A stretch of DNA of 64,000 bases from an uncultured Bacteroidales bacterium (lineage in GTDB: Bacteria; Bacteroidota; Bacteroidia; Bacteroidales; Bacteroidaceae). The stretch is taken from contig CACYLU010000006.1 of the NCBI GenBank assembly GCA_902775375.1, positions 1-64,000 on the forward strand. Direction: 5' to 3'. The position numbers and the translations under genes are program-made. Position 1 is the first letter of the stretch; the number at the start of each line of letters is the position of its first letter. Under the pieces are notes generated by a model, which did not search any database, had not been told where the DNA came from, and saw only the letters and a list, made by a program, of their open reading frames with translations. Shown one piece after another: positions 1 to 8,402 of the stretch.

Positions 1-37
1 GGTACTGCCCACAAGGTGGGAGAGTAGGTAGCCGCCG
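1..37 (+). rRNA. rrf: 5S ribosomal RNA, 3' end (partial)
   Basis: The window begins inside the last third of a 5S rRNA: the closing hairpin and the GAGAGTAGGTAGCCGCC tail match the usual 3' end of Bacteroidales 5S rRNA. The 5' part lies outside the window. A terminator follows directly, so this is the end of an rRNA operon. The exact 3' end is estimated. Confidence 0.85.
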
Positions 38-50
38 TCTTTTTCGAGTG

Positions 51-88
51 AAGCGGTCTTCAGATATACTCTGGAGACCGCTTTTTTA
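51..88 (+). terminator. Rho-independent terminator of the rRNA operon
   Basis: A strong GC-rich stem (AAGCGGTCT paired with AGACCGCTT, extended by CAG/CTG with one bulge) is followed by a run of T. It lies 13 nt after the 5S rRNA end. Confidence 0.9.
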
Positions 89-153
89 TTATATTATTGT
101 ACAAATAATCAATATTTTTGCTTATAAAAGCATTTTATGTTCAGAATATTTTG

Positions 154-161
154 TAACTTTG
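154..161 (+). promoter_or_regulatory. Bacteroidetes -7 promoter box for DUF177/rpmF
   Basis: TAACTTTG matches the Bacteroidetes -7 consensus TAxxTTTG, 31 nt upstream of the DUF177 start and after the rRNA terminator. No clear TTTG sits at the ideal -33 spacing. Confidence 0.55.
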
Positions 162-192
162 CAACTCGAATTGTAAAAGTGAAGAAATAGGT

Positions 193-729
193 ATGTTAGA
201 GAACTTTGAAATTGACTTGAAGGCCATTGAGAAGGATGATAAGAGTTTCTCTTATTCTCTTGAAGACAGTTTCTTTACTGATTTAGAAGCTCAAGACATT
301 ACTGGTGGTCTTGTAGATGCACAAGTTCTTGTAAAAAAGAAAGTAGCATCTTATGAACTCCATTTGCATGTAGGTGGTAACATTACAATACCTTGTGACA
401 GGTGTCTTGATAACATGAATCAGCCTATTAATGCTGATAGTGTTTTGAAGGTTAAATTCGGCCCTTCGTATCTTGATGAAGGGGATGATTTAATCGTCGT
501 TCCTGAAGATGAAGGTAGAATTAATGTTGCATGGTTCCTTTATGAGATGATAGTTTTGTCTATACCAATTCATCATGCACATAATGACGGTGAATGTAAT
601 GCGGAAATGATGAAAATTTTGAGGGAGCATTCTGATCAGAATTTTAATAATGATGATTCCGCTGTAATAACTGACAATAAGATTGATCCGAGATGGAGTA
701 ATTTAAAGAATTTATTAAATAACAATTAA
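193..729 (+). CDS. DUF177 (YceD-like) protein
   Basis: This 178-residue cytoplasmic protein resembles the DUF177/YceD family, whose gene almost always sits directly before rpmF, as here (12 nt gap). The family is associated with rRNA and ribosome biogenesis, but the biochemical role is not settled. The visible family mark is a CxxC-type motif around residues 76-79 (CDRCLD) in the middle of the protein. The N- and C-terminal parts are acidic. The ATG start follows a good -7 box with a short leader. Confidence 0.9.
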   Translation: MLENFEIDLKAIEKDDKSFSYSLEDSFFTDLEAQDITGGLVDAQVLVKKKVASYELHLHVGGNITIPCDRCLDNMNQPINADSVLKVKFGPSYLDEGDDLIVVPEDEGRINVAWFLYEMIVLSIPIHHAHNDGECNAEMMKILREHSDQNFNNDDSAVITDNKIDPRWSNLKNLLNNN

Positions 730-741
730 ATATATTATAAA

Positions 742-927
742 ATGGCACATCCTAAGAGAAGACAGTCTAAGACTAGAACTGCTAAGAGAAGAACTCATGA
801 TGTAGCAGTTGCCCCAACATTGGCAATCTGCCCAAATTGTGGTGAGTGGCATGTTTATCATACAGTATGTCCAGCTTGTGGATATTACCGTGGTAAGTTA
901 GCAGTCGAAAAAGAGGCTGCCGTTTAA
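742..927 (+). CDS. rpmF: 50S ribosomal protein L32
   Basis: The 61-residue protein begins MAHPKRRQSKTRT, the L32 signature, with a very basic N-terminal half. The C-terminal half carries a four-cysteine zinc ribbon (CPNCGEWH and CPACGYYRGK), so this is the zinc-binding form. It is probably co-transcribed with DUF177 and leads into fatty-acid synthesis (fabH), an arrangement conserved in many bacteria. Confidence 0.98.
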   Translation: MAHPKRRQSKTRTAKRRTHDVAVAPTLAICPNCGEWHVYHTVCPACGYYRGKLAVEKEAAV

Positions 928-959
928 TCGGTAGTTCTATTATGAATTAGATAGGTATA

Positions 960-1005
960 GCGAAATGAGGTTTGCCCAATTGAGCAAGCCTTTTCGCTTA
1001 ACCTT
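960..1005 (+). promoter_or_regulatory. Intergenic hairpin between rpmF and fabH (possible attenuator)
   Basis: GCGAAA at 960-965 pairs with TTTCGC at 992-997, and GGTTTGC at 969-975 pairs with GCAAGCC at 984-990 around an 8-nt loop. A T-rich stretch follows. The structure could partly terminate ribosomal-protein transcription ahead of fabH. It also makes an upstream in-frame ATG at 965 an unlikely start, because that codon lies within the stem. Confidence 0.5.
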
Positions 1006-1030
1006 TTTAAACTCTTGTATAGAACTAACT

Positions 1031-2068
1031 ATGGAAAAAATTAATGCCGTAATAACGGGTATTGCAGGCTATGTACCTGATTACATCTTGACAAATGATG
1101 AGTTGTCTAAGATGGTTGATACCAATGATGAATGGATTATGTCTCACGTTGGTATCAAGGAACGCCATATCCTCAAAGAAGAAGGACTTGGAAGTGGTTA
1201 TTTGGGTCGCAAAGCTTGTAGGAAATTGATTAGAGAAACAGGGACAAACCCTGACGATATAGATTTATTAATAGTAGCTACAACAACCCCTGATTATCAT
1301 TTCCCTTCAACTGCATCCATTCTGTGTGAGAAGTTAGGACTGAAAAATGCATTTGCCTTTGATATGGAAGCTGCTTGTAGTGGGTTCCTGTATGCATTAG
1401 AAATAGGTGCAAGTTTTATTCGCTCAGGCCGTTATAAAAAAGTATTGCTAGTCGCTGCTGAAAAGTTGTCATGTATGGTTAACTATAATGATCGTAATAC
1501 ATGCCCACTATTCGGTGATGGAGCTGCTGCTTGTTTCTTGGAGCCTACGACAGAGGAAATAGGTGTAATAGATTCTTATTTGCGTACAGATGGATTAGGT
1601 TTGCCTTCATTGCATATGAAAGCAGGTGGATCAGTTTGTCCTCCATCGTATTTTACGATAGATAATCAGATGCATTACATCTATCAGGATGGTCGACCTG
1701 TATTTAAGCATGCTGTAACCGATATGACTTTGGCATGCAATAAGGTTATTGAAAATAACGGGCTTACTAAAGACGATATAAAATGGATTGTCCCCCATCA
1801 GGCTAATATGCGTATCATTGAATCTGTAGCTCATATGTTGCAAATTCCTAAAGAAAAAGTGCTTGTAAACATTGAGCATTATGGTAATACAAGTGCCGTA
1901 TCTGTACCTCTGTGTCTTATGGATTATGAACATATTCTAAAGAAAGGTGACAAGTTGATCCTGACAACTTTTGGCGCAGGTTATTCATGGGGTGCTATTT
2001 ATTTGATTTGGGGCTATGATGGCCAATCACGTTTAGATATGATTAATAAAGCTGCGATCAATAAATAA
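1031..2068 (+). CDS. fabH: Beta-ketoacyl-ACP synthase III
   Basis: This 345-residue enzyme starts type II fatty-acid synthesis by condensing acetyl-CoA with malonyl-ACP. The thiolase-fold triad is visible: cysteine in EAACSGFLYALE, histidine in VPHQANMRI and asparagine in HYGNTSA. I chose the ATG at 1031 (MEKINAVITG) because the family begins with this strand. An ATG 66 nt upstream adds an unrelated tail and lies in a hairpin. It sits in the conserved rpmF-fabH-era-der order, with a terminator after it. Confidence 0.95.
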   Translation: MEKINAVITGIAGYVPDYILTNDELSKMVDTNDEWIMSHVGIKERHILKEEGLGSGYLGRKACRKLIRETGTNPDDIDLLIVATTTPDYHFPSTASILCEKLGLKNAFAFDMEAACSGFLYALEIGASFIRSGRYKKVLLVAAEKLSCMVNYNDRNTCPLFGDGAAACFLEPTTEEIGVIDSYLRTDGLGLPSLHMKAGGSVCPPSYFTIDNQMHYIYQDGRPVFKHAVTDMTLACNKVIENNGLTKDDIKWIVPHQANMRIIESVAHMLQIPKEKVLVNIEHYGNTSAVSVPLCLMDYEHILKKGDKLILTTFGAGYSWGAIYLIWGYDGQSRLDMINKAAINK

Positions 2069-2086
2069 TTGAATAAATAATTGGGG

Positions 2087-2122
2087 AAGCGCATCATATT
2101 CATACATACGATGCGCTTTTTT
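2087..2122 (+). terminator. Rho-independent terminator after fabH
   Basis: AAGCGCATC pairs with GATGCGCTT around a 14-nt loop and is followed by a run of T. It separates fabH from era. Confidence 0.85.
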
Positions 2123-2142
2123 GTCCCAATGTAATTAGAATT

Positions 2143-3027
2143 ATGCATAAAGCTGGTTTTGTAAATATTGTGGGTAATCCCAATGTGGGCAAGTCAACCT
2201 TGATGAATGCCTTATTGGGTGAGCGAATATCAATCGCTACATTCAAAGCTCAAACTACTCGTCATCGTATAATGGGTATATATAATACAGATGATATGCA
2301 GATAGTTTTTTCTGATACACCCGGAGTGCTTAAGCCAGCATATAAGTTACAGGAATCCATGCTGGAATTTTCCAATTCTGCCCTTACAGATGCTGATGTC
2401 CTACTTTATGTGACAGATGTGGTTGAAAAAGCAGAAAAGAACGATGATTTTATCGATAAAGTAAGTAAACTGGATGTACCTGTTATTGTTTTGATTAATA
2501 AGATTGATTTAACCGATCAGCAGAAGTTAGAAACTTTAGTAGAATCTTGGCACTCTTTGTTGCCAAAGGCAGAGATTATCCCTATTTCGGCTTCTAACAA
2601 GTTTAATGTCGATGTGGTTATGCGCAGGGTAAAGGACTTAATGCCCGACTCTCCACCTTATTTTGACAAGGATCAGTGGACGGATAAGCCTGCTCGCTTT
2701 TTCGTGTCTGAAATATTGCGCGAAAAGATTCTTCTTTATTATGACAAGGAGATCCCTTATTCTGTAGAAGTTGTAGTAGAACAGTTTAAAGAAGCAGAAA
2801 AAAAGATAAGTATAAATGCTGTCATTTATGTAGAACGTGAATCTCAGAAAGGTATTATAATAGGCCACCAAGGTAAGGCATTAAAGAGAGTTTCAACAGA
2901 AGCTCGCAAAAGTCTTGAGAAATTCTTCGGGAAGACGATATATTTAGAAACTTTTGTGAAAGTTGATAAAGATTGGCGTAACTCTGATAAAGAACTACGT
3001 AACTTTGGGTACGACCAAAAAGATTAA
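2143..3027 (+). CDS. era: GTPase Era
   Basis: The 294-residue GTPase assists 16S rRNA maturation and 30S assembly. The G1 motif GNPNVGKST, G3 DTPG and G4 NKID are all present in the first 130 residues. The C-terminal KH domain (from about residue 200) has the GHQGKALKRV turn that binds the 3' end of 16S rRNA. The length is normal for the family, and der follows directly on the same strand. Confidence 0.97.
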   Translation: MHKAGFVNIVGNPNVGKSTLMNALLGERISIATFKAQTTRHRIMGIYNTDDMQIVFSDTPGVLKPAYKLQESMLEFSNSALTDADVLLYVTDVVEKAEKNDDFIDKVSKLDVPVIVLINKIDLTDQQKLETLVESWHSLLPKAEIIPISASNKFNVDVVMRRVKDLMPDSPPYFDKDQWTDKPARFFVSEILREKILLYYDKEIPYSVEVVVEQFKEAEKKISINAVIYVERESQKGIIIGHQGKALKRVSTEARKSLEKFFGKTIYLETFVKVDKDWRNSDKELRNFGYDQKD

Positions 3028-3068
3028 TATTCTTAACCCAAATTATGGCAGCTTTAATATAATTAATT

Positions 3069-4379
3069 ATGGGAAATATTGTAGCTATAGTAGGGCGTCC
3101 TAACGTTGGAAAGTCAACCATTTTCAATCGCTTGACTCAAACTCGTCGGGCTATTGTCGCAGAACAAGCAGGTACTACTCGCGACCGCCAGTATGGAAAA
3201 TCGGAGTGGGGAGGACGTGAGTTCTCTGTCATCGATACAGGCGGTTGGGTTGTCAATTCAGAGGATGTCTTTGAGGAAGAAATCCACAAGCAAGTACTGC
3301 TGGCGGTTGATGAAGCTGATGTAATATTGTTTGTAGTTGATGTTGCATACGGATTGAATGATTTGGATAGGGAAGTGGGTGTTATTTTGCGTAGGACCAA
3401 GAAACCTGTACTTCTGGTTGCCAATAAAGCGGATAATAATGAACTGGCTTATGGTGCCTCAGAATTCTATAGCTTAGGTTTAGGTGATCCATTTTGTATC
3501 TCTGCTCTAACAGGTAGTGGAACAGGTGATTTGCTTGATGCTGTAGTTTCCCATTTCAATAAAGATGATGAAGTGTTGGAAGATAGCTTGCCTCGTCTTG
3601 CTGTTGTTGGTCGTCCTAATGCAGGTAAGTCATCTATTATCAATGCCTTGATAGGTGAAGACCGCAATATAGTGACTGATATAGCTGGTACCACTCGTGA
3701 TTCTATCTATACACGATACAATAAGTTTGGCTTCGACTTTTATCTGGTAGATACTGCTGGCATTCGCAAAAAAACTAAAGTGACTGAAGATTTGGAATAT
3801 TATTCTGTAGTTCGCTCAATACGTGCTATTGAAAATTCTGATGTTTGTATTCTAATGCTGGATGCAACCCGTGGAGTTGAGAGCCAAGATTTAAATATCT
3901 TTTCTTTGATACAGAAAAATTCTAAAGGATTGGTAGTAGTAGTGAATAAATGGGATTTAGTAGAGGACAAAAGTGATAAAGTTATTAAAACTTTTACAGA
4001 TGCTATTTATAATCGGTTTGCACCATTTGTTGATTTCTCTATCATTTTTGCTTCGGCATTAACTAAACAGCGCATTTTAAAAGTCCTTGAAGAGGCACGA
4101 CAGGTTTATATGAATAGAACTACGCGTGTTTCTACTGCTAAGTTGAATGAAGAGATGCTTCCATTGATTGAGGCTTATCCGCCTCCAATGACAAAGGGCA
4201 AGATGTTGAAAATAAAATATATAACTCAATTGCCCAATATGGCTGTACCTTCTTTCGTCTTCTTTGCCAACTTGCCTCAGTATATCAAGGAACCATATAA
4301 GCGATTCCTAGAAAATAAACTACGTGAGAAATGGAATTTTAAGGGTACACCGATTAATGTTTTTATTAGGCAGAAATGA
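3069..4379 (+). CDS. der: Ribosome biogenesis GTPase Der (EngA)
   Basis: This 436-residue protein has two consecutive G domains, with P-loops GRPNVGKST near residue 8 and GRPNAGKSS near residue 182, each with its DTGG or DTAG and NKxD motif. A C-terminal KH-like domain follows. The tandem G-domain layout is unique to Der, which acts in 50S subunit assembly. Its stop codon overlaps the start of the next gene by 4 nt (ATGA), which implies translational coupling. Confidence 0.98.
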   Translation: MGNIVAIVGRPNVGKSTIFNRLTQTRRAIVAEQAGTTRDRQYGKSEWGGREFSVIDTGGWVVNSEDVFEEEIHKQVLLAVDEADVILFVVDVAYGLNDLDREVGVILRRTKKPVLLVANKADNNELAYGASEFYSLGLGDPFCISALTGSGTGDLLDAVVSHFNKDDEVLEDSLPRLAVVGRPNAGKSSIINALIGEDRNIVTDIAGTTRDSIYTRYNKFGFDFYLVDTAGIRKKTKVTEDLEYYSVVRSIRAIENSDVCILMLDATRGVESQDLNIFSLIQKNSKGLVVVVNKWDLVEDKSDKVIKTFTDAIYNRFAPFVDFSIIFASALTKQRILKVLEEARQVYMNRTTRVSTAKLNEEMLPLIEAYPPPMTKGKMLKIKYITQLPNMAVPSFVFFANLPQYIKEPYKRFLENKLREKWNFKGTPINVFIRQK

Positions 4380-5167
4380 TAGAGTTAAAGGACATATATA
4401 AATCTTTTGACGGACTTGACGTACTGAAAGATATCAGTGCTGTCTTTGAGAATGGTAAGACTAACTTAGTAATAGGTCAAAGTGGTTCTGGTAAAACAGT
4501 CCTAATGAAGTGCATTGTTGGGCTACTGACTCCCGATCGCGGACAGTTGTTATATGATGGACGCGATTTCCTTAGTATGGGAAAGCGTGAGAAAAAATTA
4601 CTTCGTCGTGAGATGGGCATGATATTCCAAAGTGCTGCTTTGTTCGATTCGATGACTGTCTTAGATAATGTAATGTTCCCTCTCAACATGTTCAGTAATG
4701 ACACATTGCGTGAACGTACTCGTCGAGCTCGCTTTTGTCTTGAACGTGTCAATTTGATGAGTGATGCTCATGACAAGTACCCTGGTGAGATAAGTGGGGG
4801 TATGCAGAAGCGCGTTGCTATAGCGCGTGCCATAGCTTTGAATCCTCAATATCTTTTTTGCGATGAGCCAAATTCGGGTCTTGATCCCAAAACGTCACTT
4901 GTTATTGATGAACTGATTCAAAGTATCACCCATGAATATAACATGACCACTATCATCAATACCCACGACATGAATTCTGTGATGGGTATTGGTGAGAGTA
5001 TCATATTCATTCACAAAGGTATTCTGGAATGGCGAGGCACTAGTCATGAAGTTGTTTCCTCTACGAATCAGAAACTAAATGAGTTTGTTTTTGCCTCTGA
5101 TCTCTTCAAGAAAGTCAAGGCAGTTGAGGAACTCGACCAGATTCTTGATCAAACCTACACCAAATAA
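4376..5167 (+). CDS. ABC transporter ATP-binding protein, MlaF-like
   Basis: The 263-residue ATPase has Walker A GQSGSGKT, the signature [14 protein letters not shown] and Walker B YLFCDEP, with the D-loop SGLDP. The [12 protein letters not shown] signature is typical of the MlaF/MkL group, which energises phospholipid transport between the membranes. MlaF-type genes normally follow an MlaE permease gene. Here the upstream neighbour is der, overlapping by 4 nt, and no permease or MlaD gene is visible nearby. Its partners must be encoded elsewhere, or the assignment to Mla is only approximate. Confidence 0.85.
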   Translation: MIELKDIYKSFDGLDVLKDISAVFENGKTNLVIGQSGSGKTVLMKCIVGLLTPDRGQLLYDGRDFLSMGKREKKLLRREMGMIFQSAALFDSMTVLDNVMFPLNMFSNDTLRERTRRARFCLERVNLMSDAHDKYPGEISGGMQKRVAIARAIALNPQYLFCDEPNSGLDPKTSLVIDELIQSITHEYNMTTIINTHDMNSVMGIGESIIFIHKGILEWRGTSHEVVSSTNQKLNEFVFASDLFKKVKAVEELDQILDQTYTK

Positions 5168-5181
5168 GAGCAATGGAACTG

Positions 5182-6567
5182 TCAGATCAGCTCCATTACT
5201 ATTGTCATCACTTTCTGCCCGATAGCTTCAGCTTTCTCTGGTGATGATGCTTCACTATACACTCGGATAATGGGCTCGGTGTTACTACTTCGTAGATGTA
5301 CCCAAGAGTCTGCAAAATCAATCTTTACACCATCAATATCGTTGATTTCTTCTTTCTTAAATATATCCTTTACTTTAGCCAATATTGAAGGCACATCAGT
5401 GTCGGGCTTGAGGTCAATACGGTTTTTTGCCATGAAGTATGAAGGATAAGTCGCGCGTAATTCACTCAGTTTCTTTCCTTCGTGAGCAATATGGCTAAGC
5501 AGCAATGCAATACCTACCAATGCATCGCGACCATAATGGATCGCAGGGTATATTACTCCGCCATTGCCTTCACCACCAATGACAGCACCAACTTCTTTCA
5601 TCCTCGTTGTAACATTAACTTCACCAACTGCTGATGCATAGTATTGCATGCCGTACTTGCGAGTCACGTCTCGTAGTGCACGGGTTGAGCTCAAATTAGA
5701 AACTGTATTGCCAGGAGTGTGTTTTAATATATAATCAGCGACTGTGACCAATGTATATTCCTCACCATACATTTTCCCATCTTCACAAATCATGGCTAAA
5801 CGGTCAACATCAGGATCTACTACAAAAGCAACATCGTGCTGACCTTTTTTCATCAGTTCCATGATATCTCCCAAATTTCTCTCTAATGGTTCTGGGTTAT
5901 GTTGAAAGTCACCTGTTGGTTCTGTATAAAGACCAGTTATAGTCTCCACCCCTAATTGCTTTAGTAATTCTGGCAGGATTATGCCGCCAACTGAATTAAC
6001 GGTGTCAATGGCAACTCGAAAATGAGCTTTGCGAATCGCTTCCACGTCCACTAAAGGCAATGCTAAAACAGCATCAATATGTTTTTGATTATATGATAAA
6101 TCAATTTTGCAAGTTCCTAGCTTGTCGACCTCAGCATAGTCAAAGTCCTCTGCTTCCGCTATGCGTAAAACCTCGTTTCCCTCTTCCTTATTGAGAAACT
6201 CTCCTTTCTCGTTGAGCAGCTTCAATGCATTCCATTGTTTGGGGTTGTGAGATGCAGTGATGATAATACCACCACTGGCACCTTCCATAGTGACAGCCAA
6301 CTCTGTTGTTGGAGTTGTGGCGAGATCAATGTCGATTACATCCCAACCCATGCCCATCAACGTCCCCACTACTACATTACGAACCATTGGGCCTGAAAGG
6401 CGTGCATCTCTACCTACAACAATTTTGTTGTTTTTTATAGTGCAAGTTCTCCTTATTAAAGTAGCATATGCAGATGTAAATTTAACAATGTCTAAAGGTG
6501 TTAGGCCTTTACTCGTAGCACCTCCAATAGTACCCCGAATGCCTGAAATAGATTTTATTAATGTCAT
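5182..6567 (-). CDS. glmM: Phosphohexomutase, probable phosphoglucosamine mutase
   Basis: The 461-residue alpha-D-phosphohexomutase has the catalytic phosphoserine loop ITASHNP near residue 100, the metal-binding DPDVDRL loop near residue 245 and the sugar-binding GEGNGG motif. The C-terminal phosphate-binding loop is RSSNTEPIIRVY. The family isomerises glucosamine-6-P to glucosamine-1-P for peptidoglycan and LPS synthesis; phosphomannomutase activity cannot be ruled out from sequence. It ends convergently with the ABC ATPase gene 15 nt away. Confidence 0.88.
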   Translation of the reverse strand: MTLIKSISGIRGTIGGATSKGLTPLDIVKFTSAYATLIRRTCTIKNNKIVVGRDARLSGPMVRNVVVGTLMGMGWDVIDIDLATTPTTELAVTMEGASGGIIITASHNPKQWNALKLLNEKGEFLNKEEGNEVLRIAEAEDFDYAEVDKLGTCKIDLSYNQKHIDAVLALPLVDVEAIRKAHFRVAIDTVNSVGGIILPELLKQLGVETITGLYTEPTGDFQHNPEPLERNLGDIMELMKKGQHDVAFVVDPDVDRLAMICEDGKMYGEEYTLVTVADYILKHTPGNTVSNLSSTRALRDVTRKYGMQYYASAVGEVNVTTRMKEVGAVIGGEGNGGVIYPAIHYGRDALVGIALLLSHIAHEGKKLSELRATYPSYFMAKNRIDLKPDTDVPSILAKVKDIFKKEEINDIDGVKIDFADSWVHLRSSNTEPIIRVYSEASSPEKAEAIGQKVMTIVMELI

Positions 6568-6569
6568 AG

Positions 6570-7190
6570 TTATCTATATAATTGGAATTTATGGATGTCG
6601 TAGAAGTAAGCTTTAACAGCACTCATGGCTGTTTCATGCCCCATCTTGGATGGTACGATGAGTTTTACACGTGCCCCATCACGTATATAATTGAAAGGTA
6701 TTAACCAACCTTGAGGAACTGTCTGGCTATTGTAAACATAATACATCATGCCTGAACTGAAAAGGCCTGAAGCACTGCTACCAATTTTTTGGTAACGGAA
6801 AATATCTACTTGTGCAACATGACTAACATCTAAGTTGCTTATTACTAATGTTGCAGCACTGTCTTTTTCTAGCCTGTATTCAGAATAGCGTGCAAGCACC
6901 ATGTCGTTATTCTTAATGGTGTCACCTAAATTGTCAGAACCTTTATCAACGATCTGCATATACACTCCGCTGGTAGTTTGAACATATTCATTTTTGTTCA
7001 CATCAGTTACGCATCCAGCATCTTGAAACTCTTTCTGTGTAATGACTTTGATATTGTTATCTTTAATAAAATTGCTAATAGCCTTTTTCTCGTTATCTAG
7101 TAGCTCAGCATATGTGACATTGTCTGAGCATGCATAAAAAGTTATGCAAGCTAAAACAAAGCTTATAAAACAAATAACAAGTTTCTTCAT
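6570..7190 (-). CDS. DUF4827 lipoprotein (FKBP-like fold)
   Basis: The chosen start (MKKLVICFISF) gives a 206-residue protein with a lipoprotein signal peptide ending in the lipobox TFYAC near residue 20. DUF4827 proteins are Bacteroidales lipoproteins distantly similar to FKBP-type peptidyl-prolyl isomerases, here matching the QEFQDAG...YVQTTSGVYMQIVDKG pattern. An upstream in-frame start would add 14 residues ahead of the signal peptide and is less likely. It is probably cotranscribed with the mutase gene 2 nt downstream. Its function is not established. Confidence 0.8.
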   Translation of the reverse strand: MKKLVICFISFVLACITFYACSDNVTYAELLDNEKKAISNFIKDNNIKVITQKEFQDAGCVTDVNKNEYVQTTSGVYMQIVDKGSDNLGDTIKNNDMVLARYSEYRLEKDSAATLVISNLDVSHVAQVDIFRYQKIGSSASGLFSSGMMYYVYNSQTVPQGWLIPFNYIRDGARVKLIVPSKMGHETAMSAVKAYFYDIHKFQLYR

Positions 7191-7289
7191 TATTAATATA
7201 ATCAAATTTATTCCTTTGCAAAAATAGGTCATTTCATCTTAAAGGACGAAATTAATGTCAAAAAGCTGATAACTTTTAACCTTATTTAG

Positions 7290-8342
7290 TTACTTGGGGT
7301 GTTGATTAAAGCATTCTGCTAATAAACTTTTGTATTTTTCCAACACTTCTTTAAATCTAATCGTGGCCATTTTTGCATCAGATTTTTGCAGCTCTCCGCC
7401 AGATGCGTTTTTGTGTCCCCCTCCATTAAATTCTTCTGCCACTAAATTACAAGGGAATTCTCCAATGGATCTCAAAGAAATCTTGACAATATCCTTTTCG
7501 GTATCTTCTCTCAAAAAACAAGTAAAGATAACATCTTTAATCTGTAGTGGGATATTAACAAATCCTTCGCTATCCCCTTTTGAATAATGATATTTTTGTT
7601 GCTGTTCTTTTGTCAAGGTCAATATAGCTGTATGATAATCAGGTAGGACCTCCATGTCAGAAAGAACTTGCCCCTGTAAAAACAAACGGCTGGCAGAGAA
7701 ATTATAATTCACCTTCCGGTACACTAAATCCTTGTCAACATGCTTTTGAAGTAGCATACTTACGATAAAAAATAACTCTGGGTTATTGGAATTGTAAGTG
7801 AAGCCACCAGTATCTGTCATCATTCCTGTGTAAATGCATGTTGCCACTGTAGTGTTCATCTTATAATAGTAACCTAAATCACAAAGGAAACGGTAGAGCA
7901 GTTCGCATGTAGATGATTGGTCGGGGTGCGAAATAGTGATGTCTGCAAAATGTTCGGGATCCAAATGGTGATCTATCATAACTTTCCTTGCTTTTGATTC
8001 ACGTACTTTCTCTGCAATGTCATCTACACGATCCAGCTTGTTGAAATCCAAACAACAAATTACATCAGCTTCAGCAATTTTCCTGTTAGCTACATCGGTA
8101 TAGTAATCGTAATTCATAATATTGTCGGCTCCAGGTAACCATCTTAGGAAATCAGGGAACTGATTAGGCATAATGACGCATACGTTTTTGCGTAAATATT
8201 TCAAGTAGTGATACAAGGCAAGTGAAGAGCCGATGGCATCTCCGTCGGGATTGGTGTGGGCTATGATAACAAACTGTTTACATTCGTTTTGCCATTCTTT
8301 GAACTTGGTTACAAGTTCGGGGGCAATTATTCTGGTGAGCAT
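7290..8342 (-). CDS. DHH-family phosphoesterase (NrnA-like oligoribonuclease/pAp phosphatase)
   Basis: The 350-residue protein has the DHH-DHHA1 layout. Motif I is HTNPDGDAIGSS, motif II CCLDFN, motif III MIDHHLDPE, motif IV DTGGF and the DHHA1 motif GGGHKNASGG. These residues bind two Mn ions, and family members degrade nanoRNA and dephosphorylate pAp. I chose the internal ATG at 8342 over one 30 nt upstream because the family N-terminus begins close to it. It belongs to a run of minus-strand genes with comEC, rpe and fmt. Confidence 0.9.
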   Translation of the reverse strand: MLTRIIAPELVTKFKEWQNECKQFVIIAHTNPDGDAIGSSLALYHYLKYLRKNVCVIMPNQFPDFLRWLPGADNIMNYDYYTDVANRKIAEADVICCLDFNKLDRVDDIAEKVRESKARKVMIDHHLDPEHFADITISHPDQSSTCELLYRFLCDLGYYYKMNTTVATCIYTGMMTDTGGFTYNSNNPELFFIVSMLLQKHVDKDLVYRKVNYNFSASRLFLQGQVLSDMEVLPDYHTAILTLTKEQQQKYHYSKGDSEGFVNIPLQIKDVIFTCFLREDTEKDIVKISLRSIGEFPCNLVAEEFNGGGHKNASGGELQKSDAKMATIRFKEVLEKYKSLLAECFNQHPK

Positions 8343-8402
8343 AATGTATTCTTTATTGGGATTAAATGACAAAAGTAGTGAAAAAGTATTTTATTTGCAA
8401 GG

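Noticed and set aside
965-1030. Upstream in-frame start for fabH (22 extra residues)
   Set aside because: The ATG lies inside a hairpin stem and the extra residues do not match the family; MEKINAVITG at 1031 is the normal FabH start.
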